Source: Bacilli bacterium
GTDB lineage: Bacteria; Bacillota_I; Bacilli_A; ML615J-28; CAG-698
Assembly: GCA_017617065.1 (NCBI GenBank)
Contig: JAFZWP010000001.1
Coordinates: 62,001-126,000 of the forward strand
Direction: 5' to 3'
DNA length: 64,000 bases
Shown here piece after piece: positions 15,061 through 23,453 of this stretch. The translations under genes were made by a program, and so were the position numbers. The stretch's first letter is position 1. Each line of letters begins with the position of its first letter. The notes under the pieces are model-generated. The model saw nothing but the letters and a program-made list of their open reading frames with translations, ran no database searches and was not told the DNA's origin.

Positions 15061-15089
15061 ATTATAGTCTAAATATAAATAAATGTAAA
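15061..15089 (-). promoter_or_regulatory. Host-like promoter for the M16 peptidase gene
   Basis: Minus strand: -35 TTTACA (15089-15084), 17-bp spacer, -10 TATAAT (15066-15061). The -35 follows directly on the T-tract of the upstream terminator (15092-15122). Confidence 0.8.
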
Positions 15090-15091
15090 AC

Positions 15092-15122
15092 CAAAAAAGG
15101 CTATATCTGGAAATATAGCCTT
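15092..15122 (-). terminator. Intrinsic terminator of the small exported-protein operon
   Basis: Stem AAGGCTATAT/ATATAGCCTT followed by TTTTTTGG on the minus strand, running into the next promoter. Confidence 0.8.
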
Positions 15123-15149
15123 ATGTCATACGAAAAAAGGTTTTTCACG

Positions 15150-15380
15150 TTATTCATTTACTATAGCCAATGCTGAAGTTGTAGCAGAATACAAATCTTC
15201 ACCACAGACAACCATAAATGTTTCAGATTTACGAACAGTATCTGTAATCATTTCTACTTTAGCTGATACTTGTTCATTCATGGATGTTACAATCCGTGAA
15301 TTAGTTGTGACACTTACATCATTCCACTCTCCACCAGTCAGTACCGATAAAAGAGTCAAAGTTGTTGCGATACACGCCAT
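15150..15380 (-). CDS. Small protein with hydrophobic N-terminus
   Basis: 76 residues. The first 16 residues (MACIATTLTLLSVLTG) are a short hydrophobic segment that may act as a signal or anchor; the rest is hydrophilic with no motif. It follows two genes whose products have clear signal peptides, so an envelope role is likely for the group. Function unknown. Confidence 0.6.
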   Translation of the reverse strand: MACIATTLTLLSVLTGGEWNDVSVTTNSRIVTSMNEQVSAKVEMITDTVRKSETFMVVCGEDLYSATTSALAIVNE

Positions 15381-15403
15381 GGTTTACTCCTTTTTTAGTT
15401 AAG

Positions 15404-15682
15404 TTAGAATCTATATACAATACCATTTTCATTAGTAGTCCAACGAGGATTAGCTACTTCATATATAATAATACCAACAATTGCAACTGCACCGACAATA
15501 GCTATGGTACGCATTGTATTATCATATGCATGGTTTTTACCTCTATTATAACCTGTATTATATCCATTTTGATATGCTACAGAACTAGAAGGCACTGGTC
15601 TACCAATTTGATGAATACTCGGTGATGCTTGTGCTGTAATTGTTGTTAAAGCAAAAGCAATAGCAATTAGTAATCTTTTCAT
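15404..15682 (-). CDS. Exported small membrane protein
   Basis: 92 residues. A textbook signal peptide (residues 1-20, MKRLLIAIAFALTTITAQAS, cut after AQA) is followed by a Tyr/Asn/Gly-rich stretch (NGYNTGYNRGKNHAYD) and a transmembrane segment around residues 58-76. The periplasmic or envelope location fits superinfection exclusion or envelope remodelling; no family recognised. Confidence 0.7.
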   Translation of the reverse strand: MKRLLIAIAFALTTITAQASPSIHQIGRPVPSSSVAYQNGYNTGYNRGKNHAYDNTMRTIAIVGAVAIVGIIIYEVANPRWTTNENGIVYRF

Positions 15683-15693
15683 TTTATATACCT

Positions 15694-16056
15694 TTAATCA
15701 CAATATTCACATACCCGTGTTGTTGTATAGCTATTAACTTTATCATATACAACGCGTGGTTGATAAACATCATAATGCTTTTGTACTGTAACTGTTTTAC
15801 CGGTATATACAGTGACTGGTTTCAAATTATAAGAACGAGGAGCAGGTCTATTACAATAACCTCTATCATCTTTATACAAACAATATGTAGATCTATACGG
15901 TCTTTGATTAACTTGTCTTGTTTCTTGATAACTTTCTTCTGTTGTTTGCACTTGTTCTGTATATACTTCAGATGTTACTTCTTGTGGAAGATAATCTGAA
16001 GCAAAACAAGTTACTGTTGTTAATGCTACGATTGATGTAATAATTAATTTTTTCAT
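15694..16056 (-). CDS. Exported Cys/Tyr-rich small protein
   Basis: 120 residues. The signal peptide is residues 1-19 (MKKLIITSIVALTTVTCFA). The mature part is rich in Gln, Thr and Tyr, with cysteines in YCLYKDDRGYC and the terminal CEYCD, possibly forming disulfides in the periplasm. No homologue recognised. Confidence 0.7.
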   Translation of the reverse strand: MKKLIITSIVALTTVTCFASDYLPQEVTSEVYTEQVQTTEESYQETRQVNQRPYRSTYCLYKDDRGYCNRPAPRSYNLKPVTVYTGKTVTVQKHYDVYQPRVVYDKVNSYTTTRVCEYCD

Positions 16057-16074
16057 ATTTTACTCCTTTTGTTA

Positions 16075-16380
16075 TTACTCTTTTAGATCTTTTGCATATT
16101 CCCCAAAACATTTACCAAAATATTCAAACTTACTATATAAATTCTTACATTTTTCTACAATTTCTTCATTACTTAATTTACTTACGCCATCTCTTACTTG
16201 TCTTAAAAAATTACACTCTTCATTACAAAAATTATGTATAACTACAGATAAGCTTTGCATTTTCTTTTTATATACATAATCATCTTCACCTAACTTATCT
16301 AAAAACCATTCTTTATTATCTTTTACATATTCTAATACATCTTCTGGATCAATTCTCACATCTGGTTCAAAATCCCACAT
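16075..16380 (-). CDS. Hypothetical acidic protein
   Basis: 101 residues, helical and charged, no signal peptide. Single cysteines at CNEEC and KCKNLY are not spaced like a known metal site. It is in line with its neighbours, with AGGAG before the ATG. Function unknown. Confidence 0.65.
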   Translation of the reverse strand: MWDFEPDVRIDPEDVLEYVKDNKEWFLDKLGEDDYVYKKKMQSLSVVIHNFCNEECNFLRQVRDGVSKLSNEEIVEKCKNLYSKFEYFGKCFGEYAKDLKE

Positions 16381-16390
16381 TATAATCTCC

Positions 16391-16822
16391 TTAGCCTAAC
16401 ATTTCTTTTGCTATTTTACTTGCTAATCCCATATCTAATGTTTGACCGGTATAAATAAGTTTCAAATGACCCATAATTTTACCTATGTTAGTATCTGGAT
16501 AATCTGTAATATATTCTTTAATAGCTAATTTAATACTTTCTTCAGATACTGCAGCAGGTAATTGTGATTCTACCCATTCCAAATGCTTTTTCTGTAATGA
16601 TACATCACGACCTGCTTTTTCTAATCCATCTATTTCTTCTAGCAATTTCTTTTTCATAGATTTAAATACAGCAATTTGATCTAATGTACCTTTATCTTTT
16701 TGCTGTTTAATTAATTCAGATTTAGCTAAGCGATAAATAGCTAACATATCTTTATCACTAGCCTTCATCGCGCTAGTAATTAAAGTATCTACATATTCAA
16801 TTGGATTCATTGGATTGATCAT
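16391..16822 (-). CDS. YqeY/GatB-tail-like protein
   Basis: 143 residues. The layout matches YqeY: N-terminal SAMKASDKDMLAIYRLAKSE, a middle GLEKAGRD, then WVESQLPAAVSEESI and a final NIGKIMGHLK with LASKIAKEML. YqeY is homologous to the tRNA-binding tail domain of the GatB subunit of glutamyl-tRNA amidotransferase. The function of free-standing YqeY is poorly known; in a phage it may act on tRNA or translation. Its ATG overlaps the stop of the 29-residue gene at 16819 (ATGA). Confidence 0.78.
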   Translation of the reverse strand: MINPMNPIEYVDTLITSAMKASDKDMLAIYRLAKSELIKQQKDKGTLDQIAVFKSMKKKLLEEIDGLEKAGRDVSLQKKHLEWVESQLPAAVSEESIKLAIKEYITDYPDTNIGKIMGHLKLIYTGQTLDMGLASKIAKEMLG

Positions 16823-16908
16823 TTTTTATTCCTTTCTGTTTTACCTAAATCATAACCTGCAACATAGCCTATTATAAATGCTATACAAATAAATATAATC
16901 GCCAACAT
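16819..16908 (-). CDS. 29-residue membrane protein
   Basis: ATG at 16908 overlaps the stop of the upstream frame and has AAGGAG 7 bp before it. It encodes a hydrophobic helix (residues 2-19) and a short charged tail (GKTERNKK), ending in TGA that overlaps the next ATG. Overlaps on both sides and a good ribosome site make it a real gene despite its size. Confidence 0.65.
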   Translation of the reverse strand: MLAIIFICIAFIIGYVAGYDLGKTERNKK

Positions 16909-17264
16909 TATTTACTCCTTATAAGCATATCCCAAAATGCTTTGTTTCTAGCTTTTTTTAATGCAGATAATACTTTTTCTGCTTCAAAATATTTATGGTT
17001 TGCACAAAGCATTGAACAATTTTCATTGCAAGGTTCATCACCAAAATTATCACAACCTTTCTCTATAACTTCATAATTTCCTGCTAATCCTTCAGCTGGA
17101 ACATTTAAATCCATAGTTTGGACTTGAATGACTTTAATACAAGATTTTTCATCTTTATCCGAAGTCCATTCACATTTAGTAATGGCTTTTCGTTGTTCAT
17201 TACGATCTTTTCTTGCTATCTTTACTTGATTTTTTAGATCTTTCTAAATCTCATATTTAGTCAT
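16908..17264 (-). pseudogene. Cys-rich gene interrupted by in-frame TAG at codon 7
   Basis: ATG at 17264 has an AGGAAAG site. The frame reads MTKYEI, then TAG (17244-17246), then 111 more in-frame codons to TAA at 16908. The second part includes DRNEQRKAITKCEW and a cysteine-rich CDNFGDEPCNENCSMLC. An internal ATG at 17114 gives 68 residues, but no ribosome site precedes it. The alternatives are a nonsense mutation, amber read-through, or a short leader peptide. The context (Glu-Ile-TAG-Lys) is the same as in the ORF at 13658-13777. Confidence 0.55.
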
Positions 17265-17294
17265 TTTCTTTCCTTTTACTCGGTTACGCTTGGT

Positions 17295-17323
17295 ATTATA
17301 TATTATAGAATCTTAAAAATAAA
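17295..17323 (-). promoter_or_regulatory. Host-like promoter upstream of the amber-interrupted gene
   Basis: Minus strand: -35 TTTATT (17323-17318) preceded by GGC, 17-bp spacer, -10 TATAAT (17300-17295); a second TATAAT overlaps at 17302-17307. Confidence 0.65.
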
Positions 17324-17349
17324 GCCGAAAATAAAATTAAATTTTCCAT

Positions 17350-17382
17350 AATAAAAAGGGTACTCCGAAGAATACCCTTTAT
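17350..17382 (-). terminator. Terminator of the tail-fibre operon
   Basis: Stem AAAGGGTA/TACCCTTT around a TTCTTCGGAG loop, followed by TTTTTATT on the minus strand. Confidence 0.8.
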
Positions 17383-17399
17383 TTTTAATAAATTAAATT

Positions 17400-20300
17400 T
17401 TATCTTAATTTTAAATAATCAACATCTGCATTTAAATCACTTATATAATCACTTTTTCTTTCTAAGTCACTATTACCTGCAGTTAAACCAACATATTGGC
17501 CTTCAACTGTTTCAGTAACTGGAGTATTTAAAGCATATGCTACTATTATTGGAGTACCAGCTGCATATTGATCTGCCATCCATTGTTGAAATGCTGTATT
17601 AGTAGCAAATTCAGGTAAAGTTTTATCAACACCAAAATATATTCTTCCAACATTTTGAGATGTTCGATAAACTCTAACTGTATTACTATTTGCTGCTGGT
17701 GTATTATCAGTTCCAACAAAATGTGTACAGAATGGTATATAATTAGCATTTATCTGATCTGTAATAGCTGTTTCTGAAATCCATCCATTAGTACCATTTA
17801 TAAATGTTTCAGTACCATCAAATACTTTGACACCAATCTTTCTATTTACTATACCGCTAATAAGATCTTGTGTATCAACATAATCACCAAAACCAAATAA
17901 ACTTTGTACATCCAATTGAGTTTTACCATAAGGTTCATATGTTGTAGGACGAGAACCCATTTCTATTTGATTTGTATTTAACTCATTCTGCATTATAGAA
18001 AGTCTAGTATAAGCAACTCCAGAAGGTATAGTAACAGTATAGTATTTTCCACCAACAGTAGCTGAACTATCAACGTCTAATTGGCAAACCCAATCACCAT
18101 TACTATCATAGCCATGCCATCTTCTAGCTGAGCCTATACTATTTCTATAAAAACTCCAAGTATAAATTTTACCAGCTTCTACAGGAATTAAACCACTATA
18201 GCAAAAATCTGTATTCTCTCTTATTACTCCTGTAGAACTTATATAATATCCTTCAACAATATCTGTTTTATCAAACAAATTCTTGCTATATACAGTTAAT
18301 ATTTCTGGATTATTATCATCTACAATATTATGATAAACAATAGACATATCTGTTAATGCTGAATTTCTATAGGAAACTCTAGCTAAACATCTATTTGTAA
18401 TAGTAAACTCTATAGTTTGAAGATCTGTTGTTGTACCGGTAGTACTAAATATCTGTGCTATTGGTGTAGTTTTATCTTCTTCATAAGAATAGCATGTAAA
18501 ATATCTACTCGAACCAGCAACAGTAAATTTACATGTTGCAGTATATGAACCAGGTTCTAGCCATATACCATCTGTTACATTATAATTTTCATTTTCACTA
18601 ATTATACCCGTACTAGCTGATATAATATAACCTACATCTTCACCTTCTGTTGTAAACTTCTCTTCATTTATTGGCTTTATTATACCATTATTACAATGCA
18701 AAGCTAACGGTCTATTTGGTGTAGGAGTTATTGTAGCAGCTTGCGTTGTATCTACTGTTAAATTAGACATACTTGCTTGTTTAATAGATACTGGAGGTAC
18801 AACTAATGTTTGTGCAGATACTGATTCAGTAGTTGCAGTTGCTAATGGATACACAATCATCACTGGAGTACCTTTAGCATATTGATCTGCAAACCAAGCA
18901 TTAGCATCTTCTGGTGAAGTTATATTATCCATTCCTAAGAAACAGAATAATACTAAACTATCAGTATCTCTTGAACAAAAACCTGCAGTAGTAGGTGCTC
19001 CATTAACTGTAGCATCATATTTAAAATGTGAACAATAACAATCTGCTTGAGAAACTGGTGTTCTTTTTATATCATTAAGTGTAATATTACCACGTTTATA
19101 TGTTGCATTCCAAGTAGTAGATATTTTATTATTTACACCATCTAGTATTAGTATACCTACATTTCTTGTGATAGTACCCGTTAAGATTTCTTGTGTATCT
19201 GCATAAGTACCTGCACCAAATAAGTCTTCACAAGTAGCAGTATTGATTGTACCGGCATTATCTTGTAGTATTTCTTGTGTACCAGATACTATATATCTAG
19301 TGTTATTATTAATTTCATATACATCTAAAGTATCCAAATAATCATAAGTACCATTAGTTGTTCTTACTAATCCGATGATATATTTATCATTTGGACCAGT
19401 AGTTAAGATAGTATCACCCGTTGCATAAGTAGTTGCAACTGAATCTACTGTTTTTGTTTGAAAAGTACCATAATTACTGTTTAAAATACCAGTAATTTGA
19501 TAATGAGTATTTGGTTTAACATCAATTACTACACATCTTTGAATATTAGATGCTCCAGATGCAACTGTTAAAACACCAGTACTACCATCTACATATCCAT
19601 CTATTTCTTCATAATTATTTTTATTAAACAAATTCGGACTTTTTTGTAATGTACCATTATTACATCTAATATTTAATGGATGATCCGGTGATGGAGTTGT
19701 ATGCAATGATTCTGTTGTGGTTATTTCCAAATTAGGTAAGCTACCTTGTGTAACTGAAACAGGCGATTTTCTCAAATATTGCTTATTTACATTTTCTGTG
19801 GTTGTTTCAGCCAAAGTATATACAACCAATACTGGTGTACCTGCTAAGTATTGACTTCTTAGATATTCTTTAAAATCTGCTACTGTATCAATACCAACCA
19901 TCTTTATGACACAATTACTATTACTATTAGTAAGAATCATACTCATAACTTCAGGTTTATCAAACTCTGTCCAAGCTGAAGTTGGTTTGAAATGTGAACA
20001 AATTGGAGCAGGAGCTGCACCTGATATTTTATCAGTTAAAAATAAACCAATAAATGCATTATCATGCCCTGTTGCTGTATTCCAAACTTCACCACCGTTT
20101 AATATTTTAACTCTACACGCTCTACTTATAACACCATCAAGTACAGATTGTGAATCTTGATAATCAGTATGTGTTTGAAATAGATTTTCACAAGTACTCG
20201 TATTACCCAATGTATCGGATAATGTTTCTTTTTGACCTTCTGCAACTATACCAAACTTAACAAAAGCTTGTTCAGCAGTACCTTCTCTAAATGTCCAATT

Positions 20301-22124
20301 ATAAGAATCTATAATTTCTTGAGTAGTAGCTGTACTAGTACCACCCGATTCATTAATACTACCTTGTGCATAAGCTGCATTTGCAGGGGATGTTCCTTTT
20401 CCAATAGTATCTTTAGTATAATCATTTGTACTTATATAATTAAGATCTGAATCAAACCAATGAATTCTATTATAAGAAGATAACCCATTATTTGATTTTT
20501 TTCTACCGTATAAAACATAAGAAGTATTAGGTTTAACTGGCATATATCCTGTTAAGAAATTATATGAAGCTGATGTTTTAGCACCATTATTAGCTTTATC
20601 TCTATAATAACCTAATTCTACAGCATCTGGATCAAATTCATTTGAACTTATTTTTACTTTACCATTATTACATACAATATCTACTGGACAATAAGGATCT
20701 GCAATCGGAGTAGTAATTTCTTCACCTGCTGTCAAACTTCCATTTGTTGGTGTTTTAAATGTACCAGATATCGCATCATAAAAACCTGCAACATTTTGAT
20801 TATCTTTTGCAGGAATATAATAACCTACTAATTCACCAGATTTATAAAGTTTGGCATAATAAATAACATTGCCCGAACCTAAAGTATCACCAGTAGAATT
20901 ACCAAATAAATAAATATTATTTGTTGTACCAGATGTATATGTATATGTACAAGTTTGTGTATTTTCTTCATCGCTTGTTAAATCTTTTACATAAAGAGTA
21001 CCATTGCCATTTTTAAATGCCAATCTTATAAAATAAGTATGTGTATTATTTCTAGTAAGAGAACTTGACATAATATTTTGAGTACCATTCCAGCCGGCTA
21101 AAATAGTATTACTATTAGTTGAACCATTAACACCCCAGATTGGATTATTTTCGCGTGCTTGAAATATATACCAAGATCCAGTTGATGGTTTTACTTTAAT
21201 TTCAAATATCATATCATCAACATCAGCTGCAATTCCAGTATCGATTTTAACACCCACTATATTTGTAGTACTATCAGTTTCTATATAATCTCCCAAACTT
21301 CTTTGTATTTCTGTTTTACCTTTAGCAACTACTGTATCTAATAATGTTTCTGAAATAAACTCAGTTGCACCATTTGCAGTTACAGTATCAAGATAATCTT
21401 TAGAAGGCTGAGTAATTTTACCATAAGTAGTAATTTCTTTTAGACCACTATGAATAGCATTTTCAAAAGTTGCAATAGCAGGACCAGCTACAAAAGTACC
21501 TGTTCCAGTATTTGTTAAGAAAGTACTAGATATTGTATCATACATACCAATAACACCAGCTGAATTTTTAGCAGGTACTAAATTCATTTTCAATTTACCA
21601 GTATTATCTACAATTGTAAATGCATACATTTTTAAGCTAGAAATACCTATGATACTACCCGATGAATTTTTACCAGCAAATATAATAAGTGAGTTGGTTG
21701 TTATTGTTCCGTCATTTACAGGAGATAATTTTTGTTCTCCGTTTATTTTAAATACTTCTGTATATAATTCTAAGTTTATTTTTTGATTTGTATAATCACC
21801 AGTGGCTCCATTTATAGATGTTAATGAACCAAAACGAACATACCAATTACTTGTAGTACTACCATATAAATCTGCCCAAGCAGCTCCAGTAGAGCTATCT
21901 CCACGAGCACATAACACAAAATTATCAGTACTATTTTTAGCAGTATATTCAATGGTTGCTGCTATTTTATCTGTTAAACTTAAAACAAAACCAGTATCAA
22001 TATATTGCGTTCCGGTAGATGCAATATACTCTAATTTCGTATAACCTACTGGAAGAGCACTTGTAATCTTTTCTACATAACTATTTAAAGCTACATATTG
22101 TTGGAGCTTTTTACGAAGATTCAT
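17400..22124 (-). CDS. Large modular tail-fibre / receptor-binding-like protein
   Basis: 1574 residues, the largest gene here. After a short N-terminal helix it has a concanavalin/LamG-like domain starting LPVGYTKLEYIASTGTQYID (residues about 25-220), with a second lectin-like part near 280-460. From about 480 to the end there are repeated modules: each begins near a Pro-Leu segment and a CNNG motif (DIVCNNG, NIRCNNG, ALHCNNG) and contains a DTQ/DSQ-x-hydrophobic-(x)3-G-x-(I/V)-x-R unit. The C-terminus ends in a short charged helix. The architecture is that of a host-surface adhesin on the virion. It follows two smaller structural genes. Confidence 0.85.
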   Translation of the reverse strand: MNLRKKLQQYVALNSYVEKITSALPVGYTKLEYIASTGTQYIDTGFVLSLTDKIAATIEYTAKNSTDNFVLCARGDSSTGAAWADLYGSTTSNWYVRFGSLTSINGATGDYTNQKINLELYTEVFKINGEQKLSPVNDGTITTNSLIIFAGKNSSGSIIGISSLKMYAFTIVDNTGKLKMNLVPAKNSAGVIGMYDTISSTFLTNTGTGTFVAGPAIATFENAIHSGLKEITTYGKITQPSKDYLDTVTANGATEFISETLLDTVVAKGKTEIQRSLGDYIETDSTTNIVGVKIDTGIAADVDDMIFEIKVKPSTGSWYIFQARENNPIWGVNGSTNSNTILAGWNGTQNIMSSSLTRNNTHTYFIRLAFKNGNGTLYVKDLTSDEENTQTCTYTYTSGTTNNIYLFGNSTGDTLGSGNVIYYAKLYKSGELVGYYIPAKDNQNVAGFYDAISGTFKTPTNGSLTAGEEITTPIADPYCPVDIVCNNGKVKISSNEFDPDAVELGYYRDKANNGAKTSASYNFLTGYMPVKPNTSYVLYGRKKSNNGLSSYNRIHWFDSDLNYISTNDYTKDTIGKGTSPANAAYAQGSINESGGTSTATTQEIIDSYNWTFREGTAEQAFVKFGIVAEGQKETLSDTLGNTSTCENLFQTHTDYQDSQSVLDGVISRACRVKILNGGEVWNTATGHDNAFIGLFLTDKISGAAPAPICSHFKPTSAWTEFDKPEVMSMILTNSNSNCVIKMVGIDTVADFKEYLRSQYLAGTPVLVVYTLAETTTENVNKQYLRKSPVSVTQGSLPNLEITTTESLHTTPSPDHPLNIRCNNGTLQKSPNLFNKNNYEEIDGYVDGSTGVLTVASGASNIQRCVVIDVKPNTHYQITGILNSNYGTFQTKTVDSVATTYATGDTILTTGPNDKYIIGLVRTTNGTYDYLDTLDVYEINNNTRYIVSGTQEILQDNAGTINTATCEDLFGAGTYADTQEILTGTITRNVGILILDGVNNKISTTWNATYKRGNITLNDIKRTPVSQADCYCSHFKYDATVNGAPTTAGFCSRDTDSLVLFCFLGMDNITSPEDANAWFADQYAKGTPVMIVYPLATATTESVSAQTLVVPPVSIKQASMSNLTVDTTQAATITPTPNRPLALHCNNGIIKPINEEKFTTEGEDVGYIISASTGIISENENYNVTDGIWLEPGSYTATCKFTVAGSSRYFTCYSYEEDKTTPIAQIFSTTGTTTDLQTIEFTITNRCLARVSYRNSALTDMSIVYHNIVDDNNPEILTVYSKNLFDKTDIVEGYYISSTGVIRENTDFCYSGLIPVEAGKIYTWSFYRNSIGSARRWHGYDSNGDWVCQLDVDSSATVGGKYYTVTIPSGVAYTRLSIMQNELNTNQIEMGSRPTTYEPYGKTQLDVQSLFGFGDYVDTQDLISGIVNRKIGVKVFDGTETFINGTNGWISETAITDQINANYIPFCTHFVGTDNTPAANSNTVRVYRTSQNVGRIYFGVDKTLPEFATNTAFQQWMADQYAAGTPIIVAYALNTPVTETVEGQYVGLTAGNSDLERKSDYISDLNADVDYLKLR

Positions 22125-22146
22125 TTCACATTCCTTCTTTTTCGAA

Positions 22147-22983
22147 TTATAAACTTACACCTGAAATTAAACCACGCCAATTTACACCATCATAAGTAAA
22201 CATAATACTATACCTACAATTTGCTCTTGGTTGAAATCCTGTGTTTTCATTAACATTATCACCTGACCATACTACTGGAACATCACCAGTAACAGATATT
22301 ATAGTAGGTGTTGAACCAGACGTGAAATTAACTTGTGCCGAATAGTCTGTAGTAAATGCATTAAGTGGTTTTTGGAATGTTAATGTAGCAAATTCACCAC
22401 CGTTATAAATACAATTATCAGCAACACTTAATGGAACACTCAAACCCGTAATATCAATTAAAGTAGGTTTATATTGTTTATTAGCAAGTGCATTATCTAC
22501 ATATTTTTTAGAAGTAGCATCTGTATCATTGTTAGGAGTTTGAGCTACTCTAACTTGACCGCCATCAGTTCTTCTTGGAACAGTATCATCGGTATTATTT
22601 ACTGAAACACCATATGTCGTTGGATTACCAGAACCATTTGTACCATAAACAATTAATTTGCTAGTAACTTTATCTACTTTACCTGCTAACAAAGTATCAT
22701 CTTCAGATTTAGTATAATAAGGACCTAATTCACCAATGAATGTGAAAGAATTACTAGATTTTGTATAGCGATAATATGTTTCAGCGCCACTTTTGCTTTC
22801 ATCTTGCAATACTTTAACAATAGCTTGATCTGTTAATTTAGATTTGTCATAATTATTTAAGTCAGCTTTACTTTGTACTATATCAGCGCAATCTGTAGCA
22901 CCTTTTAAATCTTCAATTTCACCTTCAATTTTATTAACGGTTGCTGGTGAAATAGTTAAAGTATCTTGTAATATTAATGTCAT
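22147..22983 (-). CDS. Phage structural protein, fibre-like
   Basis: 278 residues. The N-terminal half has the NNYDKSKLTDQAIVKVL and ETYYRYTKSSNSFTFIG pattern common in phage fibre or appendage proteins; the middle ATSKKYVDNAL resembles the chain-register segment of tail fibres. The C-terminal 80 residues are beta-rich. It sits just before the large fibre gene, with 22 bp between. Likely a short fibre, connector or baseplate-attached protein. Confidence 0.75.
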   Translation of the reverse strand: MTLILQDTLTISPATVNKIEGEIEDLKGATDCADIVQSKADLNNYDKSKLTDQAIVKVLQDESKSGAETYYRYTKSSNSFTFIGELGPYYTKSEDDTLLAGKVDKVTSKLIVYGTNGSGNPTTYGVSVNNTDDTVPRRTDGGQVRVAQTPNNDTDATSKKYVDNALANKQYKPTLIDITGLSVPLSVADNCIYNGGEFATLTFQKPLNAFTTDYSAQVNFTSGSTPTIISVTGDVPVVWSGDNVNENTGFQPRANCRYSIMFTYDGVNWRGLISGVSL

Positions 22984-23001
22984 AGTTTAATCCTCCGCAA
23001 A

Positions 23002-23300
23002 TTATTCACCAGGAGCAATACGTTGATCTACACCCATCTTAACCCATACTTCACCACTGCCTTCAAAACCAAACCATTCTGGTAAACCAGTTAATGGATG
23101 AAAACCTTCTGATAAAGTATCACCTGTTTCAATTAAATCAGAAAAAGCAGGAACAATTAATTTTTTTGTTTCTGGATCAAATTCTGTTACATTTGAGCCT
23201 TTTAAGGTAGCTGATCCACCAACAACTTGAATTAAACCTGCACCAATCATAGGTGAACTTGCATGATATATACTTTATTAGCTTCAATTTTTACTGCCAT
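23002..23300 (-). pseudogene. Small structural gene with a probable two-base frameshift
   Basis: ATG at 23300, preceded by AAAGGAAA, opens a frame that ends after 17 codons (MAVKIEANKVYIMQVHL). The overlapping frame starting at ATG 23250 encodes 82 residues (MIGAGLIQVVGG to RIAPGE) but has no ribosome site. Removing one TA from the short (TA)n run at 23265-23272 joins them into MAVKIEANKVY-HASSPMIGAGL, about 98 residues. The join gives a smooth protein, so the frameshift is probably a mutation, assembly error or a phase switch. The position beside the fibre genes suggests a small virion protein. Confidence 0.6.
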
Positions 23301-23323
23301 TTTTTATTTCCTTTCATGAGATT

Positions 23324-23362
23324 AAAAAAAATTCTTATATCCGGCATATAGATATAAGAATT
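23324..23362 (-). terminator. Strong intrinsic terminator
   Basis: Stem of 12 bp (23330-23341 with 23351-23362), 9-nt loop, then seven T on the minus strand, 24 bp upstream of the ATG at 23300. Confidence 0.8.
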
Positions 23363-23424
23363 CTTTCTATAGAAAGTTAAAAGGTTGTCTATAAAAGGAA
23401 TATCGCGTTTCTATACTACCGATA
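23324..23424 (-). ncRNA. Structured leader or small RNA before the fibre block
   Basis: The minus strand carries the motif GTTCTATAAAATATA (23440-23426), then a hairpin whose 14-bp stem pairs 23383-23396 with 23430-23444 (one bulge), a 14-bp palindrome CTTTCTATAGAAAG (23363-23376), and a 12-bp terminator stem with a run of T (23324-23362). If the motif is a promoter, the RNA is about 100 nt. The same promoter-terminator order occurs before the capsid gene. Confidence 0.5.
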
Positions 23425-23453
23425 CTATATTTTATAGAACAACCAAATTTAAC

